From Candidatus Rifleibacteriota bacterium (GTDB taxonomy: Bacteria > Muiribacteriota > Ozemobacteria > Ozemobacterales > Ozemobacteraceae), in NCBI GenBank assembly GCA_012520995.1, contig JAAYNI010000018.1, positions 1-64,000 on the forward strand: DNA of 64,000 nt, given 5' to 3'. Positions 39,000 through 48,624 of this stretch are shown in pieces. Below the pieces are notes generated by a model. It was not told the DNA's origin, searched no databases, and saw only the letters and a program-made list of their open reading frames with translations. Both the position numbers and the translations under genes were made by a program. Numbering within the stretch: position 1 is the stretch's first letter; every line of letters begins with the position of its first letter.

Positions 39000-41863
39000 G
39001 TTGTTTCCTCACCTAAGATATAGTTTAAAGCAAAAATAGTATAGTCACGGTCTTCGGTAACAGGGTTATTGATCTGATGAACAGCAGTTTTAGGCTTTTC
39101 TAATACAAAAAGACTTTTGAATTTTTCGACTGCTTGTTTAGCGTTTTCAGGAATTGAAGCTTCTTTGACAATATGCTCTATTTTTTCGTAAGCATCCGCA
39201 TATCCCTTCAATGTAAGTTCATTCATTAAACCAACTGTAAAACAGAACATTTTATCGCCAGGTTCTAGTTGCAGTTTTATTGGTTCAACCATTTTTTGGA
39301 GAGGAGAACCTAGTGGAAGGGAAGGGGATTTTAGCCATTGAATTTCTCTGTTTTGTTTTAAAATCATTGGTGGAATATGGCCTTGTACCACAATTGACAG
39401 TTCGCCTGTGATGGAGTTGAGTATACCTGCGACGGCTCCCATGTAAATTTTTTGCTCTTGATATTTACGAAGCATTTTGTCAATTTCTGTTAAAAGATCT
39501 TTTATTTTAGGGTTTTCAGTTTCACTCCAATGGAAGGTCAAGGCTCTGACAAAAGCAATCATAAGAGCTGAGGCTATTCCATAAGAAGAGAGGTTTCCAA
39601 TCAGGAAGAAAATATGTTCGCTGTCAATCATAAAAGAATCTAAACAGTTGCCGCCAACTTGATAAGAAGAGATTGTTTCGCCAAAGACTGAAAAACGTGG
39701 TGTTTGCGGAAAGTCATGTGTTATTAGGCCTTCCTGGACGTTTTTTGCGACCATGAGATCTTGATTTTCTTCCATTACAGTATTGAATTGTGTAAACAGA
39801 GTCGCTAACTCGTCTTTTCCAGAGTGATGGGGTAAACGGAATTCATAACGATGTTCTCCCATGGCCTCTATGCCCTTCTCTAAAGACTCCATAGGCAATA
39901 TGAGTTTCTGATAGACAAATATTCCGAATAAGACGAATAAAATACTCCCCGTTAAGAAGAGAGCAAAGCTTCTTTTCTTGCTTTTCTGATAGGTAGAAGC
40001 TATATCTTCAAAAGAAGAAATCGATACAAAGCAGGATTGATCCAGCTTTCCTGGTATTACCGCACTCAAAAGTTTGTTAGCAGCAGTATCCAAGTAATTG
40101 ATATCTGAGTTTGTAGCAGCTGCGGTTACAGCCATTTTCCTCATTTGGCTTTCTTGTGCGAGGGGAGGAGGAACAAACCATCTATAACGCTTAAGATCAA
40201 ATACGTAAATTGAGACGGTTTTGCCCAGATCTGTAGTAAAGTCTACGCCAGCGCTTTCCAGATAATGTTTCAGCAGATTTTGCATTGGCAGTTTTATAAA
40301 AACAACAGCAGAACTTCTGTTTTTTTCCTGTTTAAAGAGATTGTAATAGTGTCCGAAGAAGACATCACTTACTTCATATAGCTGCAGGGTACCTGGGTAA
40401 TCCAAAATTTGAGCAAAGCCAAGATCGCCCGATCTTACTAAGTAATCTGTCAAGGGATTGGCACGATATTCAGCTTCATCTGCTCTTTCAGGCATATCTC
40501 TCTCAATACCGACTCTTCCTAGAGCTTGGAAGACGCTTTTCTCTCCGATGGAAAAGGGCAGGTCTGAAAAATACATGGGGTCTCCTGCCGCATCTAATAC
40601 AGATATTTTGGCATCAGGATATATTTTTTTTATTTCATTAATTGCAGCTCTTGTACGCCAATCTTGTTTTTGATCCTGTAAGCGGCCAGCGAGTTCAGTA
40701 AGCTTTAGCGACATGTCCTTCAAGTAAATATCAAAGTTAAATACAACGTTTTGAAGAGTTTCGTGTTGATTTGATAAAAGCTCGTTGAGAGAGGTTGCTT
40801 TGAAAACTTCTGTGGAGTCGTCGTTTACTTGGAGAAGTGTTATTGTAGGAACCAAGGCTGAGGCCACAAGAATAGTCAAAATAGATTGCTTTAAAGTGAA
40901 CTTGGACAAAAAATCTTTGTATTTGATTAGCCAAAGAAATAAGATGACCAGAACTATCGCCAGAACATTGGTGAATATCCTTGCGTAGTAAAAAAAGGAA
41001 GGGGAAGTTTTAAAAGACATAAAATAATTTAAGCCTTTATTGGAAGCTCCGAATATGTAAAAGGCCTTATTATAGTAGCCTGAGTTTTTGCCCTGTTTTT
41101 TTAAGTTTTTGCTAATTTCGCTTATTTCTGATGTTGAGGCAGGAGTTATATTCTCATTTTCAGAAACCTGTCCGCAATCTAGAATTATAGAATTCTGCTG
41201 AATGTTTTTTTTGTAAATAGTCATCAGCAGTGAGGGTTCGGGCAAGGAATTGCACCTGACTATGACACCTCCTTCTTTTCTAGAAAGCCATGAGAAAAAA
41301 CCAAAAGACTGTTCTTCCGATGCAGAGCTCATGGGGGCTGTGTATATAATAAGTCCCTCATCATTTCTTATTGAATTATAATCTTTACCATAACCTAGAA
41401 CCTGTTTTAAAAGAGCATTGAGGCGGTTATTGTTTTCACTGTTAAAGTTATTAAAGTTATTTTGATTTAAAAAGGCATAAAGCTTATTTATGACATAGAT
41501 ATTAGGTGGGTTTGCAGGATAATTTTTAATAAGATTTGCATCAGAGTCATAAATGAAGAGATTTATATCCATTCCATATTTAGTCTGAAAATGATTATGT
41601 ATAGTGGCAAGATCTAAGTGAGGTTTTTCGTATAGTATTTTTAGTAAAGGTACAAAGGCTTTTGTGAGAAAAAGGTCTCTGTCGCATGCTGTAATAAAAG
41701 CTTGAAATTCGCGCTGAGCAGTTTCTTCAAAGTCTTGAGCTATTGAGGCTTCTTTGGATCTGAAATAGGAGTTCAGAGAGCCGTGAAAAACAAAAAGCAA
41801 AGCAAGTAGAACAGTTGCTGCTGCTATATGCTCCAAGAGTCCTATGATCTTTTTTATTTTCAT
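38996..41863 (-). CDS. SpoIIE-like membrane phosphatase homolog with degenerate active site (putative pseudophosphatase)
   Basis: Same architecture, but 'VGGNCLDSF', 'IGNLSSYGIASALMIA', 'CFTVGLMNE', 'EDRDYTIFAL' at the metal-site positions; ATG 41863 with AGAGG RBS preferred over 41896, which lies in a hairpin. Confidence 0.78.
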   Translation of the reverse strand: MKIKKIIGLLEHIAAATVLLALLFVFHGSLNSYFRSKEASIAQDFEETAQREFQAFITACDRDLFLTKAFVPLLKILYEKPHLDLATIHNHFQTKYGMDINLFIYDSDANLIKNYPANPPNIYVINKLYAFLNQNNFNNFNSENNNRLNALLKQVLGYGKDYNSIRNDEGLIIYTAPMSSASEEQSFGFFSWLSRKEGGVIVRCNSLPEPSLLMTIYKKNIQQNSIILDCGQVSENENITPASTSEISEISKNLKKQGKNSGYYNKAFYIFGASNKGLNYFMSFKTSPSFFYYARIFTNVLAIVLVILFLWLIKYKDFLSKFTLKQSILTILVASALVPTITLLQVNDDSTEVFKATSLNELLSNQHETLQNVVFNFDIYLKDMSLKLTELAGRLQDQKQDWRTRAAINEIKKIYPDAKISVLDAAGDPMYFSDLPFSIGEKSVFQALGRVGIERDMPERADEAEYRANPLTDYLVRSGDLGFAQILDYPGTLQLYEVSDVFFGHYYNLFKQEKNRSSAVVFIKLPMQNLLKHYLESAGVDFTTDLGKTVSIYVFDLKRYRWFVPPPLAQESQMRKMAVTAAATNSDINYLDTAANKLLSAVIPGKLDQSCFVSISSFEDIASTYQKSKKRSFALFLTGSILFVLFGIFVYQKLILPMESLEKGIEAMGEHRYEFRLPHHSGKDELATLFTQFNTVMEENQDLMVAKNVQEGLITHDFPQTPRFSVFGETISSYQVGGNCLDSFMIDSEHIFFLIGNLSSYGIASALMIAFVRALTFHWSETENPKIKDLLTEIDKMLRKYQEQKIYMGAVAGILNSITGELSIVVQGHIPPMILKQNREIQWLKSPSLPLGSPLQKMVEPIKLQLEPGDKMFCFTVGLMNELTLKGYADAYEKIEHIVKEASIPENAKQAVEKFKSLFVLEKPKTAVHQINNPVTEDRDYTIFALNYILGEETT

Positions 41864-41882
41864 ATAAAAAGCCTCTTTTAAA

Positions 41883-41909
41883 ACAAGCTTGAACAAAGTT
41901 CAAGCTTGT
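41883..41909 (-). terminator. Perfect 12-bp terminator-like hairpin after the fumarase gene
   Basis: ACAAGCTTGAAC-AAA-GTTCAAGCTTGT; on the minus strand followed by TTTTAAAAGAGGCTTTTT. Confidence 0.7.
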
Positions 41910-41927
41910 ACAGAGTGTTAGAGTTTA

Positions 41928-43481
41928 TCAGTAAAGACGGTTTCCTTTATCATCGTAGATAATGAAAGCAGGCATGTCTTTAACTGTGATCTTGTGTACA
42001 GCTTCCATACCAAACTCGGGAAAATCTATAACTTCTGAGCTTGTAATATGCTCTCTGGCTATCAGAGCGGCTGCTCCGCCTATTGTCCCTAAATAGAAAC
42101 CGCCATGCTTTTTGCAGGCTGCAACTACTTCTTCCGAGCGGTTACCTTTTGCTAGCGATACCATCGAGGCTCCTCTTTGCATAAAGTAGTCTATGTAGCT
42201 GTCCATTCTTTGTGCTGTAGTAGGACCAAAACTGCCAATAGGGTAGCCTTTTGGTGTCTTGGCAGGTCCCGCATAATAAACAGGGTGTTTTGTGAAATAT
42301 TCAGGCAGCGGTTTGCCTGAATCAGAAATTTCTTTTAATCGGGCATGGGCTAAGTCTCTGGCTACGATCATAGTTCCATTCAAAAAGACCAAGTCTCCGG
42401 GTTTTCGTTTGGAAAACTGTTTCAGAATTTCTTCCATAGGAACGTCTAAATTGATTGTGGCCGCACTTCTTTGGTTTGCGGCAAGTTTATTGGCAAATCT
42501 GGCGGGATTTTTATCTAGCTCTTCAATAAATGCGCCTTCTGCAGTGATCTTGGCGAAGAGATTCCTGTGAGCTGAGCAGGAAACACCAATGGACACAGGG
42601 CATGAACCACCGTGGCGAGCCATTCTTATAACTCTTGCATCCATCGCCATGTGTTTGCCTCCGAATTGGGCACCCCAGCCAGTATCCTGGGCAATTTGCA
42701 TTATGATTTTTTCCCATTCTTTGGATCTTATTGGTTCCCCTAGTGTTGCAGGGACTTCAGGAAAATCATCGCAATAGCCTGTCATGGCCAGTTTAAGCAT
42801 GCGGAGATTAGCTTCGGGTGAAGTTCCGCCTATAACAGCTGTTATTAAATATGGAGGACAGGCAGCCACTCCAAGAGCTTGAATTTGTTTTTTTAGAAAC
42901 TCTTTTAGGCTTTTTTCATTTAGCATCGCTTTGCTGCCCATATGAAGAACTGTTTTATTGGTAGACCCGCCGCCTTTTGCTAGCAACATAAATCGGTATT
43001 CTTTGCCTTTGTCGGCTTGTATATCTATTTGAGCGGGTAAGTTGTTTTTTGTGTTTTTCTCGTCAAACATGCTTAAAGGAGCATTTTGAGAAAAACGAAG
43101 GTTTTTTTCTTGCCAAATTTCTTCAACTGCATTTGTAATTACGGCTCTATCATCGCCGCCAGTTAAAACCTGTTCTCCCTTCCAGCCAAAAATAGTTGCT
43201 GTGCCTGTATCTTGGCATAGAGGAAAGTCTCCTTCCGCTGATATTATGGCGTTTTCCAGCAGAGTGCTGCAAACAAATTTGTCATTTTCGGTAGCTTCTG
43301 GATCATTTATTATATTCACCCAGCCTTCAAGATGGTGTTCTCTAAGGTAAAACTCCATGTCGTAAAAAGCCTCTTTAATAAGGAGTTTTAAAGTTGAGGG
43401 CTCAACTGTGAGGAAACTTCTGTTTCCTATGGTTTCAACTTTTATGCCGTCTTGTGTGATTTTGCGATATTTGTAGGTCAT
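41928..43481 (-). CDS. Class I (Fe-S) fumarate hydratase
   Basis: 'AEGDFPLCQDTGTATIFGWKG', 'LAKGGGSTNKTVLHMG', 'PVSIGVSCSAHRNLFAKITAEGAF', 'IGSFGPTTAQRMDSYID'. Confidence 0.92.
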   Translation of the reverse strand: MTYKYRKITQDGIKVETIGNRSFLTVEPSTLKLLIKEAFYDMEFYLREHHLEGWVNIINDPEATENDKFVCSTLLENAIISAEGDFPLCQDTGTATIFGWKGEQVLTGGDDRAVITNAVEEIWQEKNLRFSQNAPLSMFDEKNTKNNLPAQIDIQADKGKEYRFMLLAKGGGSTNKTVLHMGSKAMLNEKSLKEFLKKQIQALGVAACPPYLITAVIGGTSPEANLRMLKLAMTGYCDDFPEVPATLGEPIRSKEWEKIIMQIAQDTGWGAQFGGKHMAMDARVIRMARHGGSCPVSIGVSCSAHRNLFAKITAEGAFIEELDKNPARFANKLAANQRSAATINLDVPMEEILKQFSKRKPGDLVFLNGTMIVARDLAHARLKEISDSGKPLPEYFTKHPVYYAGPAKTPKGYPIGSFGPTTAQRMDSYIDYFMQRGASMVSLAKGNRSEEVVAACKKHGGFYLGTIGGAAALIAREHITSSEVIDFPEFGMEAVHKITVKDMPAFIIYDDKGNRLY

Positions 43482-43645
43482 TCCAATTCCTTTCTTGCTC
43501 TAAGAAATTTTAAATAACAACTCGACAAAGTCTATCATAAATAGCTTCTCTATTACAATTTAGATCAGCAATCTTGCTTTTTCTTTGAGTTTCATTTAAC
43601 CTGTACTGAATTCTATTCAATAACTGACAGTTGGAGTTTCTGCAA

Positions 43646-45040
43646 GTGGCTAACTCAGGATTTTCGGAAATCTCAAAAAATCTTTTAGTGTTTCTTAAGG
43701 GGCAACTTCTTTCATTGGCTGAACAGCCAGATGCACAAAATTTAGCTAAAAATCTCAATAGAATAATCGCAACTCTAGAAAATTCTATTGCCAAGATGGA
43801 ACAAATGGGCCTTGAACATGCTGCAAATATAGAAAATATAACGGCTCTTCAAGCAGAGAACGAATCTCTCAGAGAAGTAAACAGACAGTTGGAACAATCT
43901 CTCTTTGCAGAAATAGCTAAATCTAGACCTTTGGCAGATGATGCTGAAAAAATAAAGAAGCTTCAAGAGACTATTCAGCATCTTGAACAAAAATCCTTTG
44001 AAGAATCTTCTGCAATAAAACGCCAAGCAAAAGCTCTTACAGACGATTTGCGTAAAAAACTTTATGATGTGGAGAAAAGTAAGAATATTCTGCTTCAAAA
44101 GAATCAAGATCTCTCTGAACTGCTTAAAGCCAAAGAGCGTGATTTAACAAGAGCTAAGGATGCTCTCATGGATGCTATGCAGATCGACAAGAGCGAGATT
44201 TCAGATATGAAGAGACGACTTGCACTGCTCGATTCACTAGAAGAGGAAAACGATGCGCTGAAAAAAGCTCTGAAGAAAGCAAAGGAAGAAGAAATAACAG
44301 ACAAAACTGTGGAGATTCTCAAAAGCAACCTATTACAGTCAGAGGCTAAAATAGATTATCTTGAGACGGCTTTGGAGAACCTTGAAAAAGACCTTAAACA
44401 AAAGGAAAAATCTTTGTCAGCTGCCAGACAAATTTCTGAAGTGTCAGAAGAGACTGCGGAGCAAGCTGTTATTACTTCTGAATTCTTGAAGCAGCCCAAA
44501 GACCAAAAAAGGGTTGTTTTCACCTATAAAACAACCGCAGATGTTTTTGAAGCTCTTTCGGCTGTCTATAGACGTCTTCAATTTAGCAAAGCGGATTCAG
44601 ACCTTTATCAAATGGCAAAAGACGCTTTGATATCACTTGAAAAAAACGGAGCTGTTGTAAAAACCGAAACTATTGGTAAAATTTTTAATCCGGAGTTGCA
44701 TAGAGCTTCAAAGGCATATCGCAGCGACTTTTTTCCTGATGGTTTCATTTTTAAAGAAGAAACTCCTGGTTTTTCTATTTCCGGCAAGGTTGTACAGAAA
44801 GCTTTGGTGTGTGTTACAAAGAATCATTTCGACTGTCCGGAATGTGCTCATTCAGCTAGAAACCATGAACTTTTCTGTACTAAGTGCGGTCATGAATTAA
44901 TCGCTCCTGATGGCACCTCTAAACGCAACTTGAAAGTTTATCCGAAAGACAAGGCTTTTAACTCTGAGATTTTAAAAAACTTGGAGCAACTCTCAGAAGA
45001 TACTTATGTGACAGCTTTGAAAAAATATTTGGCTTCTTGA
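43646..45040 (+). CDS. Coiled-coil protein with C-terminal zinc ribbon
   Basis: Long heptad-rich region; 'FDCPECAHSARNHELFCTKCGHEL'. GTG 43646 has GGAG 9 nt upstream (track starts at TTG 43631). Confidence 0.65.
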   Translation: MANSGFSEISKNLLVFLKGQLLSLAEQPDAQNLAKNLNRIIATLENSIAKMEQMGLEHAANIENITALQAENESLREVNRQLEQSLFAEIAKSRPLADDAEKIKKLQETIQHLEQKSFEESSAIKRQAKALTDDLRKKLYDVEKSKNILLQKNQDLSELLKAKERDLTRAKDALMDAMQIDKSEISDMKRRLALLDSLEEENDALKKALKKAKEEEITDKTVEILKSNLLQSEAKIDYLETALENLEKDLKQKEKSLSAARQISEVSEETAEQAVITSEFLKQPKDQKRVVFTYKTTADVFEALSAVYRRLQFSKADSDLYQMAKDALISLEKNGAVVKTETIGKIFNPELHRASKAYRSDFFPDGFIFKEETPGFSISGKVVQKALVCVTKNHFDCPECAHSARNHELFCTKCGHELIAPDGTSKRNLKVYPKDKAFNSEILKNLEQLSEDTYVTALKKYLAS

Positions 45041-45166
45041 GATAAATCGCATAAAAAAAACTTTCTTAAAATAATTCACTGTCCAACCTATGCTAAGCAT
45101 TGTTTATTATGCTTTTAGCAGAGTACCCTCTAAGGCTGCTCCGTGCATAATTTTACCTTTTGGCTA

Positions 45167-45195
45167 TTGTCTAAGGATATAAAAATCAGTATAAT
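45167..45195 (+). promoter_or_regulatory. Sigma70-like promoter of the GH13 gene
   Basis: TTGTCT - 17 nt - TATAAT. Confidence 0.55.
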
Positions 45196-45225
45196 AACTG
45201 AGATAAGGAAATAATGGAGGCAATA

Positions 45226-47514
45226 ATGAGACGAAAACTATATAAGTTGTGCCTATCTGCTGTTTTTGCAATGCTTATCTCCGTGCCGCTTATGGCAACT
45301 AATTTAAGCGACGCTTTTTTAAATCATGTCAACAACATAGCCAGAGAAAAGTCTGTTTCTGAAACCACTCTTACTGACTCTGGCCTTGAATCAGCTGTTT
45401 ATGCTCATGAGCTGCAATCACTAAATGAACTGAGCAGATTCACAGCTAAACATATCAATACCCCTGAAGATGTTCAGGAAGCGTTACGGACTCTGAGTAA
45501 TTTTGGATACAGAGTTAGAACCGAAGCTGACAAATTTGCTTTTTTCGCCGCTCTTTCATCTATTGAAGAGAAATCCAAGTTTATCGGAGTTCAGTCAGGC
45601 TCGCCAGAGACAGTAGCCAACCTCGAAGCTGTTATATCTCTTATCAGAGACGACTTTAATTCTTCGCTGTCTCACATAAAGAGCCCATCTCTAAGTGCTC
45701 GTGAAGCTTTTGCTACAATAAAGAGCAGACCTGCGCAAGAAACTGTTTCTTCTACTGTTTCCCGCTCCTCTGCTGCTCCTATGCCTGGAGCCCATGTTAA
45801 AAACGGCAAAACAACTTTTACCGTTTATGCTCCAGCTGCTACAAAACTTGAACTCCATCTTTTTGCAAAACCTGCAGATAAAAAAGGAACTGTTATTCCG
45901 ATGAAGAAAAACTCTGCGGGCTACTGGAGCGTGACTTTGCCTAAAGTCCTCTACGGGGTTTATTACGGCTACAAAGCTGATGGACCAAAAGGCAATGGAC
46001 ACCTCTTTGATCCTGACAGACTTCTTTCTGATCCATACGCTTTTGCCAACTATAACCATGATGGTAAGAGCATAGTAGTAGATCGCTCTTATAACTGGAA
46101 AGTCAAAAACTTTAAAGCTCCTTTGCCGAAAGATGCTATTATCTATGAAATGCACATAAAAGACTTTACCGCACACTCTTCTTCGGGCGTTAAAGGACCA
46201 GACAAGGGCAAATATCTTGGACTTCTTCACGGAAAAGGCACCGATAAAGTTCTTGGTCACCTTAAAGACTTAGGTGTTAATACAATAGAACTTATGCCTG
46301 TACATGAGTTTGATAATAATTTCGCCGGTGTCACTAATCACTGGGGTTACATGACTTCACATTTCTTTGCGCCAGAATCCTCTTATGCATCTGGCAAAGA
46401 AGGGCAGGGTGTTAAAGAGCTCAAAGCTTTGATAGATGGTCTCCATCAGGAAGGCTTCGCAGTAATTCTTGATGTAGTGTACAATCATACTGCAGAAGGA
46501 AATCATGAAGGTTTGCCCTTGAACTTCAAAGGTCTCAATAATCCTGGCTACTATAGGCTGATGCCCGATAATCCCAAGTTCTATTGGAATGGCACAGGTT
46601 GCGGCAATGAAATGAAAACCGAAGATCCTGTGACTTCCCAAATGATTATTGACAGCCTTAAGTATTGGATGAACGAATACAAAGTTGACGGTTTCCGCTT
46701 TGACTTGGGCACTATTATTGATAAAAAGACAATGTCCAGAATTATTAACGAATTGCCTAAGAACACTATTCTGACAGCTGAACCTTGGGCTGCTGATTGG
46801 AACCGTAACCAGTGGGCTAAATCTGACTTCAGAAATACCAATCTCTCCAAATGGAACGATGATTTCAGAGAAAAAATAAGAGCTATGGCAAACGGAAATA
46901 CAAGCCGCAATGATGTAATGACCGTTTTAGCGGGTTCATGTTTCTGGTGGGCTGCAAAACCTGACGAAAGCTTGAACTATGTTGAAGCTCACGACGGCTA
47001 TACACTTTTCGATCTTTACAAGGGTGATCAGCGCAAAACCAGATTTGCTGCAATAGCTCTGCTTACAGCTCAGGGGATTCCTATGATCCATGCTGGACAA
47101 GAGTTTGACAGAACCAAAAAAGGCAATCACAACTCTTATGACCAGGACAATGAAACCAACTATATAAACTGGAATGAAAAGAATAAAAACAGAGAAACCT
47201 TTGAGCTTTATAAAGGTCTAATAGCTCTTCGCAAGAAATATCCGAATTTCCGCTATGCTAGAGCTCTGAATAAAAACGATCTTGATTGGATTCTTCCTCA
47301 AAATAACAATGGAATCGGCATGATCTTGAAAGGCCAGACAACCTTTGTGGTTCTCTTTAATGGCGATCAGAAAGAACACATCAAGTTTGACTTGCCCTTG
47401 CCTGGTAAATGGAAAGTAGTTTCTGACGGCCTTAGAATACAAGAGTCGGGACTTTACACTGCTGAAGGCAACTATGTTGTGCCTCCAGTCAGAGCGGTAA
47501 TCTTGGCTAAGTAA
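45226..47514 (+). CDS. Secreted GH13 isoamylase/pullulanase-like debranching enzyme with CBM48-like domain
   Basis: Signal peptide; 'GAHVKNGKTTFTVYAPAATKLELHLF', 'VILDVVYNHTAEGNHEGLPLNFKGLNNPGYYRLMPDNP', 'VDGFRFDLGTI', 'ILTAEPWAADW', 'VEAHDGYTLFDLY'; ATG 45226 with GGAGG RBS. Confidence 0.88.
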   Translation: MRRKLYKLCLSAVFAMLISVPLMATNLSDAFLNHVNNIAREKSVSETTLTDSGLESAVYAHELQSLNELSRFTAKHINTPEDVQEALRTLSNFGYRVRTEADKFAFFAALSSIEEKSKFIGVQSGSPETVANLEAVISLIRDDFNSSLSHIKSPSLSAREAFATIKSRPAQETVSSTVSRSSAAPMPGAHVKNGKTTFTVYAPAATKLELHLFAKPADKKGTVIPMKKNSAGYWSVTLPKVLYGVYYGYKADGPKGNGHLFDPDRLLSDPYAFANYNHDGKSIVVDRSYNWKVKNFKAPLPKDAIIYEMHIKDFTAHSSSGVKGPDKGKYLGLLHGKGTDKVLGHLKDLGVNTIELMPVHEFDNNFAGVTNHWGYMTSHFFAPESSYASGKEGQGVKELKALIDGLHQEGFAVILDVVYNHTAEGNHEGLPLNFKGLNNPGYYRLMPDNPKFYWNGTGCGNEMKTEDPVTSQMIIDSLKYWMNEYKVDGFRFDLGTIIDKKTMSRIINELPKNTILTAEPWAADWNRNQWAKSDFRNTNLSKWNDDFREKIRAMANGNTSRNDVMTVLAGSCFWWAAKPDESLNYVEAHDGYTLFDLYKGDQRKTRFAAIALLTAQGIPMIHAGQEFDRTKKGNHNSYDQDNETNYINWNEKNKNRETFELYKGLIALRKKYPNFRYARALNKNDLDWILPQNNNGIGMILKGQTTFVVLFNGDQKEHIKFDLPLPGKWKVVSDGLRIQESGLYTAEGNYVVPPVRAVILAK

Positions 47515-47550
47515 ATTTATATCTTCTGAAGGAAATGTAATTCTCTAAAA

Positions 47551-47588
47551 AAAAGCGGTTTGAAGCAGATAAGCTTCAAGCCGCTTTT
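47551..47588 (+). terminator. Intrinsic terminator
   Basis: AAAAGCGGTTTGAAGC agataa GCTTCAAGCCGCTTTTTTT. Confidence 0.85.
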
Positions 47589-47795
47589 TTTATGCTATTT
47601 ATAAATAGAATTTTAATACGGGTCATCTATAGATAAAAACTTTTTTACTATATTTGTTTACCCCGCATTGTTGCATTATTTTTAGATACTTTGTGTTAAA
47701 ATCCTTTTTTGCCTTACTTTCGCTTTACTTTTTGACGAAAGATAGTTAAACTTAAAATGCTATTTTAAGCTTTTAAAATTTAAGGAGATATAGTA

Positions 47796-47966
47796 ATGGC
47801 TGTAAAAGTTGATAAAGATACTTGCATCGGCTGCGGTGCTTGCGTTGAAACTTGTCCGGTTGAAGTTCTTGAAATGAAAGACGATAAAGTTGCATATAAA
47901 GGCGACGGCTGCATAGAGTGCGGCGCTTGCGTTTCAACTTGCCCTGTAGAAGCTCTTAGCATCTAA
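47796..47966 (+). CDS. 2[4Fe-4S] ferredoxin, 56 aa (absent from the supplied ORF track)
   Basis: MAVKVDKDTCIGCGACVETCPVEVLEMKDDKVAYKGDGCIECGACVSTCPVEALSI; two CxxCxxCxxxCP motifs; AAGGAG RBS. Confidence 0.95.
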   Translation: MAVKVDKDTCIGCGACVETCPVEVLEMKDDKVAYKGDGCIECGACVSTCPVEALSI

Positions 47967-47990
47967 TATAACCTATACTTTTGTATCAAA

Positions 47991-48027
47991 GCCGAGCAGC
48001 GAGATTCACTCGTTGGCTCGGTTTTTT
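47991..48027 (+). terminator. Intrinsic terminator after ferredoxin
   Basis: GCCGAGC..CGAG attca CTCG..GCTCGG TTTTTT. Confidence 0.8.
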
Positions 48028-48090
48028 CAGATAAGATGGATATATTCAGATAACTCTTGACAACGGCCTTTGAAAAGCTAAAATATCTTT

Positions 48091-48594
48091 ATGTCAGATC
48101 AAAAACATTCATTACATAGACTTTCAGAACCGCGTTTTTACATTGTTTTGATTTGGCCTGATATTCCGCAAAACACGGGAAACATTGCCAGATTGGCTTA
48201 TGCAACTGGCTGTTCTTTGGTTTTAGTAAGACCTTTTGGTTTCAGACTAACAGATAAATCTCTTGAAAGAGCTGGTATGGATTACTGGAAAAAGCTTTCA
48301 CCGATTATCTTGGATGATCTTGATGATTTTTTTTCTTGGATCTCTAATAAAAAATGCTATTTTTTCTCTGCACATTCTAACAACCTTTATACTGAGGTTA
48401 ACTTTAAATTAGGAGATGTTATGGTTTTTGGTTCTGAGTCTTCAGGTTTGCCGCCTGAAGTGATAGAATACGCAAAGAACTCAAACTTAGATTTGACTTT
48501 GCCGATGATCAAAGAAGCTCGCTGTATAAATTTATCTTCAGCAGCAGCTGTGGCAGTATATGAGGGTGTAAGACAACTGTCTCTATCATTCTGA
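48091..48594 (+). CDS. trmL: tRNA (cytidine(34)-2'-O)-methyltransferase, SpoU family
   Basis: 'LIWPDIPQNTGNIARLAYATGCSLVLVRPFGFRLTDKSLERAGMDYW', 'VFGSESSGLPPEVI', 'RCINLSSAAAVAVYE'. Confidence 0.9.
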   Translation: MSDQKHSLHRLSEPRFYIVLIWPDIPQNTGNIARLAYATGCSLVLVRPFGFRLTDKSLERAGMDYWKKLSPIILDDLDDFFSWISNKKCYFFSAHSNNLYTEVNFKLGDVMVFGSESSGLPPEVIEYAKNSNLDLTLPMIKEARCINLSSAAAVAVYEGVRQLSLSF

Positions 48595-48624
48595 AAAGCT
48601 TTTTAATAAACATCTAGGATTAGT

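Noticed and set aside
45691-46260. 189-aa minus-strand ORF inside the GH13 gene
   Set aside because: Antisense shadow of a conserved glycosidase.
47780-47962. 60-aa minus-strand ORF
   Set aside because: Exactly antisense to the ferredoxin gene; the plus-strand frame carries the Cys motifs.
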